Counted from the stretch's first letter, positions 8,351 to 16,940 are shown. The stretch is 64,000 bases of DNA from Candidatus Woesearchaeota archaeon CG10_big_fil_rev_8_21_14_0_10_37_12 (GCA_002762795.1 PCYA01000007.1:28416-92415), one strand, 5' to 3'. Notes: generated by a model not told the origin, from the letters alone. A program made the numbers and translations.

Positions 8351-9247
8351 ATGATAGAACAATTTGAAACAGGAAAAGACCTTGACAGGAAAGAATGGGA
8401 TCAATACATTGACACTTTGAAAACAAAAACAAAACCTTCTACTAAAGAAGAAGTAAAACAAGCACTTGTTGAAGCAATTAAGAACAGAATTCATGACCAA
8501 AAATTCGGCGTTTTATTAAGCGGAGGAGTGGACAGCAGTTTAATCACAACAGTACTCAAAAAATTTACTGACAATTTTATTTGTTACAGCGTTGGATTTG
8601 AATATCATCTTCAAAATGAACAACATACTGTCTGGCAAAACACAGACTTAGGACCAGCAAAACACTTAGCAGAACAACTTGGCGTTAAATTCAAATACAA
8701 AATATTCAGCCAGAAAGAAATTGAAAAATTGATTAAAAAAAGCGCACAAATCATGAACAATCCAGATCTTGTTAATATTAGTGTAAGCAGCGTAATACTT
8801 GCTGCCGAGGAACTTGCAAAACAAGACGGAATTAATGTTTTATTTGGTGGGCTTGGCAGCGAAGAAATATTCGCAGGATATCAACGACACCTACAAGCAG
8901 AAAACATTAATGAAGAATGCTGGAAAGGACTCAAAGGAAATCTGCACAGAGATTTTGCACGCGATAACTTACTTGGCAAAACACTCGGACTAACAGTACT
9001 TGTTCCATTCTTGGACGAACAAGTTATTCTTACTGCAATGGGCATTCCAGGCGAACAGAAAACAAACAACACCTGCAAAAAAATAATCCTGCGAGAAATT
9101 GCAGAAGAACTCGGAGTGCCAAAAGAAAACGCATGGCGAAAAAGACTAGCTGCACAGTACGGAAGCGGATTTGACAAAGCATTAGAAAAAATAGCAAAAG
9201 AAAAAAAGATGAATAAAACAGAATACATAAACAGCATACTACCTTAA
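8351..9247 (+). CDS. Stand-alone asparagine-synthetase (AsnB C-terminal) domain protein
   Basis: The 298-residue protein has the ATP-pyrophosphatase loop LLSGGVDSSL (residues 56-65) and downstream blocks of the AsnB synthetase domain: VNISVSSVILAAEELAKQ, LFGGLGSEEIFAGY, RDNLLGKTLG, VPFLDEQVI. It has no N-terminal class-II glutaminase domain (no Cys at position 2), so it would need free or delivered ammonia to amidate aspartate or another acid. The divergent neighbour encodes a glutaminase-like protein that could provide it. About 45 N-terminal residues precede the loop. Confidence 0.85.
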   Translation: MIEQFETGKDLDRKEWDQYIDTLKTKTKPSTKEEVKQALVEAIKNRIHDQKFGVLLSGGVDSSLITTVLKKFTDNFICYSVGFEYHLQNEQHTVWQNTDLGPAKHLAEQLGVKFKYKIFSQKEIEKLIKKSAQIMNNPDLVNISVSSVILAAEELAKQDGINVLFGGLGSEEIFAGYQRHLQAENINEECWKGLKGNLHRDFARDNLLGKTLGLTVLVPFLDEQVILTAMGIPGEQKTNNTCKKIILREIAEELGVPKENAWRKRLAAQYGSGFDKALEKIAKEKKMNKTEYINSILP

Positions 9248-9260
9248 CTTAACTTTAACA

Positions 9261-9463
9261 AACATCACTTCAAATGAACCTCAACAACATCACCATCAAA
9301 TATCACTATTTGAGTCGTGCCATAAGTGGGGTATTCGCTACGCTCAACCCCACGATAAACTTAAACTTTAACACAAAAAAACACCCCCGACCCACAACAG
9401 CCAACAACCATCACTTCAAATAAAAATCCCAACCGCCCCAAGGAGCGGGGTATCATAACAAAT
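9261..9463. repeat. Direct duplication of the drg gene end, with empty and filled insertion sites
   Basis: A 29-bp stretch (9271-9299) repeats exactly at 9459-9487 inside the 3' end of the DRG gene. CATCACTTCAAAT occurs at 9263-9275 and again at 9409-9421. The left copy reads straight from CATCACTTCAAAT into the gene-tail sequence (an empty site). In the right copy a 47-bp T element interrupts it at CAAAT. Between them is a further hairpin, GTGGGGT...ACCCCAC (about 9327-9352). Confidence 0.75.
9417..9463. repeat. 47-bp T element, copy 1
   Basis: The element starts and ends with CAAAT. It has the conserved flanks AAAAATCCCAACC and GTATCATAACAAAT around a variable GC-rich stem. The second copy at 56,836-56,882 has the same length and differs only in the stem. 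Confidence 0.75.
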
Positions 9464-10550
9464 GAACCTCAACAACATCACCATCAACAAGCTCTTTATC
9501 TAAAGTTTGGAATTGCTGACCATCAAACTTTGCAGACTTTCCCCAAACCTTTGCAAAACGGAACTTCCTCACGAAATCCTTATGAATCTGCTGACAAACT
9601 TTTCTCAAAGTAACAGGCTTTGTCAAAATTAAAGGAACATCCAAGTCAGGCTTCTTGTTAATTTCCTTCAAAAAAATACGCGCGAAATTAAGCGAATCAT
9701 AAATTCTATCTTTCAACTCAGCAATACCTTTGCCCTCTTGAGCACTTACAAAAACTGAATTTGGCAAACTATCTCTAAGCTTTTTAAGCTGAAATCCATC
9801 AACAAGATCCATCTTTGTAACACAAACTAATGCAGGCAAATATTTTTTATTCCCATCAATCGCATCAATAAAACCATCAATATCAATCTTATCACGAATA
9901 ACCACATCAGCATTCGAAACTTTAAAATCCCTCAAAATAGCCTCCATTGTTTCCATATCAATATCAGGCAAATCAACAGTACTATGAATATTTAATCCAC
10001 CTTTACTCTTTTTTGTGATCTTAACATCCGGCTTTTGTTTATTTACGCGCACACCAACATCATACACTTCTTTTATCAATGCAGGATAATGCTCAGGATG
10101 AGTAGCATCAACAACAAACAAAATCAAATCAGCATTGCGCGTTAATGCCAGCACTTCCTTGCCCCTGCCCCTACCATACGCTGCACCAGCAATAATACCC
10201 GGAACATCAAGAACCTGGATACGCGCATGCTTATAATTCAAAGTTCCAGGAATACAATCAAGAGTTGTAAACTCATACGCTGCAACTTTGGACTCTGCAC
10301 CAGTTAAAGAATTAAGCAACGTTGACTTACCAACACTTGGAAAACCAACAAGAATAACAGTACCATTTCCAGTTTTTCTAACAGCAAAACCTTCACTCGC
10401 ACCTTTCCCAGCAGCCTTTTTCTCAATCTTCTCACGAAGTTTCGCAATCTGACTCTTAAGCAAACCAAACCACTTCTCAGTAGCTTTATTGTATTTTGCC
10501 TTCGACATCTGATCTTCAAGCTCCTTAATTTTTGCATGCTCATCAGCCAT
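9453..10550 (-). CDS. DRG-family GTPase (developmentally regulated GTP-binding protein)
   Basis: The 365-residue protein is an Obg-superfamily GTPase of the archaeal/eukaryotic DRG type, thought to act on ribosomes. It has an N-terminal helical region, G1 GFPSVGKST (about residues 70-78), G2 EFTTLDCIPG, G3 DVPGI, and G4 TKMD (about 250). A C-terminal TGS domain follows (about 290-365; ILTKPVTLRKVCQQIHKDF). ATG 10,550 is 26 nt from a TATA box at 10,574-10,580. The stop codon lies inside the T element; the duplicated empty copy downstream would encode a tail ending HLK instead of HLL. Confidence 0.93.
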   Translation of the reverse strand: MADEHAKIKELEDQMSKAKYNKATEKWFGLLKSQIAKLREKIEKKAAGKGASEGFAVRKTGNGTVILVGFPSVGKSTLLNSLTGAESKVAAYEFTTLDCIPGTLNYKHARIQVLDVPGIIAGAAYGRGRGKEVLALTRNADLILFVVDATHPEHYPALIKEVYDVGVRVNKQKPDVKITKKSKGGLNIHSTVDLPDIDMETMEAILRDFKVSNADVVIRDKIDIDGFIDAIDGNKKYLPALVCVTKMDLVDGFQLKKLRDSLPNSVFVSAQEGKGIAELKDRIYDSLNFARIFLKEINKKPDLDVPLILTKPVTLRKVCQQIHKDFVRKFRFAKVWGKSAKFDGQQFQTLDKELVDGDVVEVHLL

Positions 10551-10573
10551 AAAACACAGAACAGAACCAAAGG

Positions 10574-10580
10574 TATAAAA
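10574..10580. promoter_or_regulatory. TATA box centred between divergent drg and mscS-like genes
   Basis: TATAAAA is about 27 nt from both the minus ATG (10,550) and the plus ATG (10,604). A second AT-rich stretch at 10,584-10,591 could alternatively serve the minus strand. Confidence 0.5.
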
Positions 10581-10603
10581 AAGTATATTTATTTCCCCTA
10601 CAA

Positions 10604-11113
10604 ATGATGTGGATAAATGTGCTTTACCAAATAAGCAGAAATATCGCAAGTGCATTCATTATCGTATTTGCAGGATTTGTTCTAGCCAAACTCCTTGGGA
10701 AACTCACCAAAAGAATACTTGCAGAAGCAGAACTTAACAGAATACTCAAAAAAACAGGATTTAAACCAATAAGCAACAAAATCGCAAAAACAACAGAATA
10801 TCTTATTTATGCCCTCACCATACTTTTTGCATTACAACAACTTAAAATCACAACAATAGTACTAGGAATTTTGCTTACCATAACAATATCAGTAATTATT
10901 TTTTCAATCATACTAACATGTAAAGACTTCCTACCCAACTATTTCGCAGGATTTACTGTTAAAAAAAAACTTGCCAAAAAAATAGGCAAACATATTACAA
11001 TCGGAAACGTAAAAGGAACACTTCAACACATCGGAATCGTAGGAAGCACCATACAATCAGATGAAAAATATTATGTACCTCACAAATACACTCTAACAAA
11101 AATAAATCTTTAA
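10604..11113 (+). CDS. Small MscS-like membrane protein
   Basis: The 169-residue protein has an N-terminal helix, two further transmembrane segments (about residues 60-110) and a short beta domain. The tail of the last helix and beta domain follow the MscS pattern: CKDFLPNYFAGFTVKKK, then GNVKGTLQHIGIVGSTI and YYVPHKYTL. MscS channels open under membrane tension. This version is very short and lacks the large C-terminal cytoplasmic vestibule, so conductance is uncertain. Its 3' end overlaps the convergent UPF0147 gene by 4 bp. Confidence 0.75.
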   Translation: MMWINVLYQISRNIASAFIIVFAGFVLAKLLGKLTKRILAEAELNRILKKTGFKPISNKIAKTTEYLIYALTILFALQQLKITTIVLGILLTITISVIIFSIILTCKDFLPNYFAGFTVKKKLAKKIGKHITIGNVKGTLQHIGIVGSTIQSDEKYYVPHKYTLTKINL

Positions 11114-11349
11114 CAACCTTCAAGCAAACTCACAATATTAAGCAATTGCATTCTAGTATATGATTGCACATTGATATCTTCTGTTACAGTTTCAAGCTCC
11201 TGCAATGCCCTGCTAACCTTCAAAGACTTCTCACATTCTTCTGCCAACAATTTAATCGTAGAAGTTGCTTTCAAACGCACACTCTTTGGCGTACTCGTAT
11301 CTTCCTCTAATTCTTTCAATGCTGTAATCACTTGTGTTAATTCATCCAT
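11110..11349 (-). CDS. UPF0147 family protein
   Basis: The 79-residue all-helical protein matches the archaeal UPF0147 pattern (ITALKELEEDTSTPKSVR, then KLLAEE). Function is unknown. It is the last gene of an operon read right to left: eL43, RpoP, prefoldin beta, UPF0147, with 4 bp between the prefoldin stop and this start. That linkage suggests a role near translation or protein folding, but this is inference. Confidence 0.82.
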   Translation of the reverse strand: MDELTQVITALKELEEDTSTPKSVRLKATSTIKLLAEECEKSLKVSRALQELETVTEDINVQSYTRMQLLNIVSLLEGC

Positions 11350-11353
11350 ACTA

Positions 11354-11671
11354 TCATTCCCCCTTGGCTGCAACAATATCATCACGCAATTTCTTACTCT
11401 TATCTTTTATACTTTTCTCTTGTTTTTCAAGAGTATCAATACGAAGCGTTAAAACATCTTTTTTTCCGTTAAGCTCCACTTCCAAAGATTTTTTATCAGT
11501 ATTAACCATAATTCCGCCAATCAACTTAAATGCGTTAGAAGAATCTGCAATCTCCTTCAAAGCACTCTCTACCTCAAACAACTGAGCCTGAAACTGCTGT
11601 TTCTGCATATTAATGGCTTGCACGTTCTGCTCTAACAACTGCAAGCGCTGCATATTTTCTTGTGAACTCAT
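11354..11671 (-). CDS. pfdB: Prefoldin beta subunit
   Basis: The 105-residue protein has long N- and C-terminal coiled coils around a short hairpin with FKLIGGIMVNTDK, as in archaeal prefoldin beta. Together with prefoldin alpha (not in this window) it forms the jellyfish-shaped hexamer that passes unfolded proteins to the chaperonin. ATG 11,671 starts one base after the rpoP stop codon. The tight spacing indicates translational coupling in the eL43-rpoP-pfdB-UPF0147 operon. Confidence 0.93.
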   Translation of the reverse strand: MSSQENMQRLQLLEQNVQAINMQKQQFQAQLFEVESALKEIADSSNAFKLIGGIMVNTDKKSLEVELNGKKDVLTLRIDTLEKQEKSIKDKSKKLRDDIVAAKGE

Positions 11672-11672
11672 T

Positions 11673-11810
11673 TTAAACTGCACGAACTTTTGTAGTTACA
11701 GATCGAGACTTATACAAAACTTTACTTCCACAATATGGACAGCGAACACGCTTACCCATCATCTCAGTACCAATTTTCTTCGCGCACAAAAAACATGTAT
11801 ATTTTACCAT
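11673..11810 (-). CDS. rpoP: RNA polymerase subunit P (Rpo12)
   Basis: This 45-residue zinc protein was found by translating the gap. Its zinc site is C6-x2-C9 (TCFLCA) and C24-x2-C27 (RCPYCG), followed by the SKVLYKSR tail typical of archaeal Rpo12 and eukaryotic Rpb12. Its ATG overlaps the eL43 stop codon (TAATG). The gene order eL43-rpoP-prefoldin is common in archaea, which supports the call. Confidence 0.95.
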   Translation of the reverse strand: MVKYTCFLCAKKIGTEMMGKRVRCPYCGSKVLYKSRSVTTKVRAV

Positions 11811-12109
11811 TAAATATCTTCCTCAACCTTAGATTTAAATCTTAACTCTGGCACTTCGGCAACAATCTTAACAGCCTTTTCACCAAAGATTGTACGAGCA
11901 CCTACCGTATATGCCCTGCCTGTAAAAACAGCAGAACATTTAGCACATTTCCAAATACCTGCAGCAATACGAGAAACCTGCTTTCTAGAACAATACAAAC
12001 ATGTTTGTTTTTTCTTCTGTTCAATTTCTATTTTAGCAAACTTATGCTTTACAGTACGACCATACCTTGGTCCAAAACGCTTTGCAGGTCCCAATCCTTT
12101 CTTAGCCAT
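11810..12109 (-). CDS. rpl37ae: Ribosomal protein eL43 (L37Ae)
   Basis: The 99-residue large-subunit protein has a zinc ribbon C37-x2-C40 ... C55-x2-C58 (TCLYC, KCAKC) and the family segments FGPRYGRTVK and FTGRAYTV. The C-terminal acidic extension of about 15 residues is slightly longer than usual. TTTAAA about 25 nt upstream of the ATG is a plausible TATA box. It is the first gene of a four-gene operon. Confidence 0.95.
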   Translation of the reverse strand: MAKKGLGPAKRFGPRYGRTVKHKFAKIEIEQKKKQTCLYCSRKQVSRIAAGIWKCAKCSAVFTGRAYTVGARTIFGEKAVKIVAEVPELRFKSKVEEDI

Positions 12110-12199
12110 AAACAGAAAAAACTACAGTCTCTTTAAAAATGTTGCGCTGGCAATCTCCATCAGCAAAGCTTTATAAATCGCCTCGGCAGAATAAAAGAC

Positions 12200-13300
12200 A
12201 TGAGCACAATAACTGCAAACCAAAGATACCATCTCAAAAAATTCATCAAAGAACTAGATTCACACAGTGCAAGACACACAGAATTTGTAACAGTATACGT
12301 TCCAGCAGGATATGATATTATCAAAATAATCCAACACTTGGCACAAGAGCAGGGAACAGCAACAAACATCAAAAGCGCATCAACACAAAAAAATGTAATA
12401 TCTGCATTGGAAAGAATGATACAACACCTACGATTATTCAAGCAAACACCACCAAACGGTCTGGCTGTATTTGCAGGAAACGTTGCAAGCTTTGAAGGAA
12501 AATCAGACGTAAGAGTCTGGAGCATAGAGCCACCAATACCAATCAACACAAGAATATATAGATGTGACAAAAACTTCCAAATAGAACTCCTACAAGAAAT
12601 GCTCAACGTCAAAGAAGCATTTGGATTAATAGTCATAGACGCACGAGATGCACACATAGCCTTGCTTAAAGGAAAAGCAATCCTACCATTAATTGCAACA
12701 CACTCACACGTGCCAGGAAAAATGCGAGCAGGAGGACAAAGCAGCGTACGATTTGCACGAAACAGAGAAATCGCAGTGAATGAACACTTCAAAAAAGTTG
12801 CAGAATACGTCAAAGAACAATTCCTAAACATGGAAGGCCTCAAAGGCATACTACTCGGAGGACCAGGACCAACAAAATACCAATTCTTTGATTCAGGACA
12901 TATCACAACAGAAGTAAAAAAGAAAATCATTGCGATCAAAGACTTAAGTTACACAGGAGACTTTGGCTTAGAAGAACTACTTGAGAAAAGTCAAGACACA
13001 CTCGCAAAAGAAGACATCGCTGAAGAAAAAAAATTAGTCAGCAAATTCCTTGAAATGCTTGCACGAGAACCAAACAAAGTAGCATACGGACAAGCAAACG
13101 TACGCAAAGCATTAGACATGGGAGCAATAGACAAATTATTACTATCAGAATCCCTTGACGAAAGCCTAATTGATGAATTTGAGTCACTCGCCAAAAACTT
13201 CTCAACAGAAACAATCCTCATATCAACAGAAACACGAGAAGGAGCACAACTTCGAGATATTGGAAAAATAGGCGCGATTTTAAGATATCCCATCGCATAG
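12200..13300 (+). CDS. prf1: Peptide chain release factor aRF1
   Basis: The 366-residue class-1 release factor reads all three stop codons. The codon-recognition motifs NIKS (residues 56-59) and YRCDKNF (120-126) and the catalytic GGQ (178-180, in GKMRAGGQSS) are present. The protein is shorter than the usual ~410 residues. The missing length is in the C-terminal domain, where the minidomain insertion seems absent, as in some DPANN proteins. TTTATAAA at about 12,170 is 28 nt upstream, fitting a leaderless mRNA. Confidence 0.95.
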   Translation: MSTITANQRYHLKKFIKELDSHSARHTEFVTVYVPAGYDIIKIIQHLAQEQGTATNIKSASTQKNVISALERMIQHLRLFKQTPPNGLAVFAGNVASFEGKSDVRVWSIEPPIPINTRIYRCDKNFQIELLQEMLNVKEAFGLIVIDARDAHIALLKGKAILPLIATHSHVPGKMRAGGQSSVRFARNREIAVNEHFKKVAEYVKEQFLNMEGLKGILLGGPGPTKYQFFDSGHITTEVKKKIIAIKDLSYTGDFGLEELLEKSQDTLAKEDIAEEKKLVSKFLEMLAREPNKVAYGQANVRKALDMGAIDKLLLSESLDESLIDEFESLAKNFSTETILISTETREGAQLRDIGKIGAILRYPIA

Positions 13301-13330
13301 TAAAGAGTTTACCTTTTACAGTAAAAGCAG
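13299..13330. repeat. Heptamer (AGT) repeat locus
   Basis: AGT occurs at 13,299 (overlapping the aRF1 TAG stop), 13,306 and 13,320, all in one 7-nt register. Confidence 0.55.
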
Positions 13331-13403
13331 GAAAGACAACCAATCGGCTTGCGCCATACAAAAAAATTAAAGCCAAAGGAGAAACACTCCTCTTTTTAAG
13401 AAG

Positions 13404-14060
13404 ATGAACATACTACAACACGCATATGACGAATTGTTTCCAGAAGATAATAACACAAAAATTCTAGAGCTAACATATAACGGCAGATTCAAAGGATACA
13501 ATGCAAACATACGCATGACAAAATCCCACATCACAGTTAATGCAAGCAAAAACTGGAAAGACGTAAGCCACGAAATACAAAAAGGACTATGCCAAGAACT
13601 CTTAATGAAATTATTCAAAACAAAAAAAACCACCATACAAATGGAACTCTACCACAACTTTATCAGACAGCTTGCAAACGTTGCACCAAAAACACAAACA
13701 CACTCAATTCTCGAGCAAAGCTTTCAACGCATAAATGACCAATTCTTTGCAAACATGATGGAGCAACCAAATCTGAAACTTGGCAAAGGAATAAACAGAC
13801 TAGGAACATATGATTACACAAGCAATACAGTAACAATTAGCGAAAATTTGTTGAGCAATGATTTATTGCTTGATTACGTCATGTATCACGAACTATTACA
13901 CAAAAAACACCAATATAAAGGGAAAGCAGGAAAAAGAACAAGACATCACACAAAAGCATTCAAAGAAGATGAGAAAAAATTTCCGAATCACGCTAATTGC
14001 GAGAAAGAACTTGAGAATCTGGTAAGAAAAAACAAACAGAAAAAAAATTGGTTTTTTTAG
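13404..14060 (+). CDS. SprT-like zinc metalloprotease domain protein
   Basis: The 218-residue soluble protein has an HExxH motif in the C-terminal half (MYHELLHKKH, near residue 155), preceded by a strand-rich segment LGTYDYTSNTVTIS and followed by KRTRHHTKAFKEDEKKFP. This arrangement, with a downstream His in the H...F pattern, resembles SprT/Wss1-like or YgjP-like peptidases. The N-terminal half is unassigned. Members of these families can act on DNA-protein crosslinks, but nothing here shows the substrate. It is downstream of aRF1 on the same strand with a 103-bp gap. Confidence 0.65.
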   Translation: MNILQHAYDELFPEDNNTKILELTYNGRFKGYNANIRMTKSHITVNASKNWKDVSHEIQKGLCQELLMKLFKTKKTTIQMELYHNFIRQLANVAPKTQTHSILEQSFQRINDQFFANMMEQPNLKLGKGINRLGTYDYTSNTVTISENLLSNDLLLDYVMYHELLHKKHQYKGKAGKRTRHHTKAFKEDEKKFPNHANCEKELENLVRKNKQKKNWFF

Positions 14061-14119
14061 TAAATGGTTTGATGTAAGAATTAGGAAGTTATAAATAATA
14101 ACAGAACATTCTAAAAAAT

Positions 14120-15451
14120 ATGAAAAAAGCGGTGTTATTAATCTTACTTATTTGCGCAGTAACTGTAACAGCACAAGACTGGCAACAATGCCACGACCAG
14201 TGCATGCAGGACCTGCCAGAACTGCAAAATTGCTTTGAACCAAACAGAATGACTGAATGCCATCAACTGCTCAGAGAATGTGTGGAGCGAAAATGCGGAC
14301 CATTACCAAACCCAACACTTGATTCAACAATAACTGCACCAGCACACACAGCTCCCGTACCTCCTGCAAGCCTGCCAACCCGACCCTCTCAAACAGGGCA
14401 AGCAAATCAACAAGACCCTGCATGCTATGAGTCCTGCAAATTACACCAGTATTATGAAAACTGCATCTCTCCAGGAATAGGAAATGAACAATACTGCCAA
14501 GAAAATTACCTTGAACCGTGCATTCAAAACTGCCCTGTAATCAATGTTATGCCCCCTACACATGCTGCTATTCAACCAATACCTGCAGTTACTGTACCAA
14601 TCCCAAACAATCAAGACAAATACTCAATACGCAATTATGAACTAGAACGATGCCATCAAGAAGCACAACAAGAATTAATTAAATGTGTTGATGACGGACA
14701 AGACAAATATACTTGCCACGAAGAAAACAGAATACTTATGCGAAACTGCGCAGAAAAACACCTGCCAACATCTACTGTTGGACAAGCAATACGACCACCA
14801 AATATGATACCTCCAGGGCAAGAAATATCTGCAGAAAAAATTCAACAAATAAACACCTGCCAAAAACCCTGCAAAGGAAAATATGAAACTTGTATTAAAT
14901 CAGGAACAGATGCAATGGACTGTAAACTTCAAGCAATGTCATGTTTCAATTTATGTACAGGCGAAACAAACAGCTTGCCAGAAGATGATTGCAGCAAACA
15001 ATGCATGACTACTCTCGATCAATGCCTGCTCAATGGAAAAAACATGAATGAATGCGAACACGAAATGCAACCTTGTTTTACTGCTTGTGAAAACAACCAG
15101 GAGAACATACTTACGAGAGAAACCATATCTTCGGAAACAAAAACAAATATCGCACCAAAACTTCTTGCATTTGTTTTGAAACTCGAAGAAATGAGAATAA
15201 ACCTAGAAAAAAGCCAAGACAAAATTGAACAAATAGCTGATTATTATCAATCAAAAGAAAATAATGAAAAAGCAACAACATACGAAGCCGCAGCGAATGC
15301 TCTTGAACAACTCATACAACAAGCAGACGATCTTAAACAAGAAATATCAAACAATCTTGACAAACCAGAAACACTAATACCAAACCTTAAAAAAGAAATA
15401 GAATCGTTACACGGAGGATTGCGCGATGTTGTCCAAATACTTGTTGCTTAG
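14120..15451 (+). CDS. Secreted protein with five Cys-hexad repeats and a C-terminal coiled coil
   Basis: The 443-residue protein has a signal peptide (residues 1-18) and then five units of the pattern C-x3-C-x(6-9)-C-x(8-10)-C-x(6-7)-C-x(3-4)-C. They start at C24, C102, C178, C247 and C291. Unit 3 has lost the second and last Cys (Ala182, His214) and has a wider gap before its remaining Cys. Pro-rich linkers separate the units. Residues 345-443 are a Glu/Lys-rich helical region. The units look like small disulfide-pinned helical hairpins. I do not recognise the family. A lipoprotein gene overlaps its 3' end by 26 bp. Confidence 0.75.
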   Translation: MKKAVLLILLICAVTVTAQDWQQCHDQCMQDLPELQNCFEPNRMTECHQLLRECVERKCGPLPNPTLDSTITAPAHTAPVPPASLPTRPSQTGQANQQDPACYESCKLHQYYENCISPGIGNEQYCQENYLEPCIQNCPVINVMPPTHAAIQPIPAVTVPIPNNQDKYSIRNYELERCHQEAQQELIKCVDDGQDKYTCHEENRILMRNCAEKHLPTSTVGQAIRPPNMIPPGQEISAEKIQQINTCQKPCKGKYETCIKSGTDAMDCKLQAMSCFNLCTGETNSLPEDDCSKQCMTTLDQCLLNGKNMNECEHEMQPCFTACENNQENILTRETISSETKTNIAPKLLAFVLKLEEMRINLEKSQDKIEQIADYYQSKENNEKATTYEAAANALEQLIQQADDLKQEISNNLDKPETLIPNLKKEIESLHGGLRDVVQILVA

Positions 15452-15617
15452 TTTTTTCTTGCTTCTCCTTGTTGGTTGTTCAACAGAACCATCAATAACA
15501 AATGAAAAACAAGCACAAAAAGAAACACAAAAAATAGCAGATGACATTGCAGATGCAAGCGCGACAGCAGAAGAGCTAGAAACATTAAGCAAAGATCTGG
15601 AAAAACTTCTTGAGTAA
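15426..15617 (+). CDS. Small lipoprotein
   Basis: The 63-residue product has a hydrophobic signal segment ending in the lipobox LVGC (Cys18), then an acidic helical region. It would be lipid-anchored on the outer face of the membrane. A strong GGAGG lies 7 nt before the ATG, inside the upstream gene, so translation is probably coupled. Its partner may be the Cys-repeat protein whose gene it overlaps. Confidence 0.75.
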   Translation: MLSKYLLLSFFLLLLVGCSTEPSITNEKQAQKETQKIADDIADASATAEELETLSKDLEKLLE

Positions 15618-15674
15618 CTCCTTAAAAGAAGTAAAAACAATAGATTTTTAAACGCGCTTTCTTAGCAAAAACAC

Positions 15675-16268
15675 ATGGTCAGAATATTCGCAGCAGGAGA
15701 TTTTCACGGAGATAAAAGCATCGCTGCAAAACTTGCAAAACAAGCAGTAGATGAAAACGCAGACGTCATCGTACTTAACGGAGATATTGTAGAAGACCAC
15801 AAACCAGAAGGCATCGTGCATTACTTCATTAAAACAGGCAAACCAGTATTTCTAGTGCCAGGAAACCACGACTGGCTAGCAACAGACTTTCTTGCAGCAC
15901 AATACAACGCCACAAATCTGCACGGCAAACACCACAAACAAGAAAACGTAAGCCTGCTTGGTTGCGGCGGAACAAACGCAGGAATACATTTGCTCACAGA
16001 ACAAGAAATTTATGACACAGTACAAGAAGTAAACAAAAATGCAAGCGGGAAAAAAGTACTCATTACACACATTCATCCAGCAGGAACACTCATGGAAAAA
16101 TTCTCACAATGGGTGCAAGGAAGCACAGGACTAAGAAAAGCAATAGAAAAAATACAACCAGATTTTGTTATCTGCGGACACGTACACGAAGCAGAAGGAA
16201 TAGAAGAAAAAATAGGCAAAACAACTGTTATCAATGTTGGAAAACAAGGCAAACTGATTGAATTATAG
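15675..16268 (+). CDS. Calcineurin-like metallophosphoesterase
   Basis: The 197-residue protein has the five metal-ligand blocks of the family: GDFHGD (8-13), NGDIVED, PGNHDW, the LITHIHPAG block and GHVHEAEG. It is a compact phosphoesterase without extra domains. Substrates of such archaeal enzymes vary (phosphodiesters, nucleotides), and the context does not narrow this. The ATG follows the lipoprotein gene by 57 bp. Confidence 0.88.
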   Translation: MVRIFAAGDFHGDKSIAAKLAKQAVDENADVIVLNGDIVEDHKPEGIVHYFIKTGKPVFLVPGNHDWLATDFLAAQYNATNLHGKHHKQENVSLLGCGGTNAGIHLLTEQEIYDTVQEVNKNASGKKVLITHIHPAGTLMEKFSQWVQGSTGLRKAIEKIQPDFVICGHVHEAEGIEEKIGKTTVINVGKQGKLIEL

Positions 16269-16290
16269 TAAAAAGTTCACAGCAGGAAAT
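16267..16290. repeat. Heptamer (AGT) repeat locus
   Basis: AGT at 16,267 (overlapping the upstream TAG stop) and 16,274, then AGC at 16,281, keep the 7-nt register. Confidence 0.5.
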
Positions 16291-16940
16291 TACGCGCTAA
16301 ACGGCTTCAACAAATTTTTTAACTGATCAGAAGAAATTTCTTTTAACATCTGAACAAATCTTTCTCTATCAAAATGCCTGCAAAGCTCTTCAAAACAGTT
16401 TGCATACTCATCACATTTTTTACCATTATGATCAGCATAATAAAACGCCTTGTTTGCCATTTGGCTATGCAAAAAAACAACTAAACCTTCATCTAACTGT
16501 TCATCATCAAAAAAAATATCATTCTGTTCAAGCACGTGATGAATAACCTGATGCAACTGATGATGAAACTTTTGAGAATTTTTTAGCAAAAATTTCTCTG
16601 AGAGTTTCAAACTTGGCAAAGGATATGTACCTGTTAACTCATGCGCAATTATTTTCTCATACGCTTTCTGCAATGTTTGCCAAACATTTTTATTATTACG
16701 AATAGAATAAACCTGCTCATTAAAACCCACAAGCAAACCAGTATCACGAGATACTGCTGCTGTTAACAATTTCTCAACATGCTGCATATCAGATAACTTA
16801 ATAGTGGTATTCAGACATGTAAAATCTCCAAAAACAGTTAATTCCTGTTCACTCAACACTTCAGAAAATCTAACAGGTGCATTTAATCCTGGAAATAAAT
16901 CACAAAGCAAGTGAACTCTGCCAAAAACCTCTTTACGCAT
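16290..16940 (-). CDS. Hypothetical protein
   Basis: The 216-residue soluble protein of unrecognised family has an N-terminal beta-rich half and a His-rich helical segment (FHHQLHQVIHHVLEQ, near residue 130), which could be amphipathic. There is no signal peptide or known catalytic motif. It is convergent with the phosphoesterase gene. Codon use matches neighbouring minus-strand genes, so it is likely real. Confidence 0.55.
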   Translation of the reverse strand: MRKEVFGRVHLLCDLFPGLNAPVRFSEVLSEQELTVFGDFTCLNTTIKLSDMQHVEKLLTAAVSRDTGLLVGFNEQVYSIRNNKNVWQTLQKAYEKIIAHELTGTYPLPSLKLSEKFLLKNSQKFHHQLHQVIHHVLEQNDIFFDDEQLDEGLVVFLHSQMANKAFYYADHNGKKCDEYANCFEELCRHFDRERFVQMLKEISSDQLKNLLKPFSA

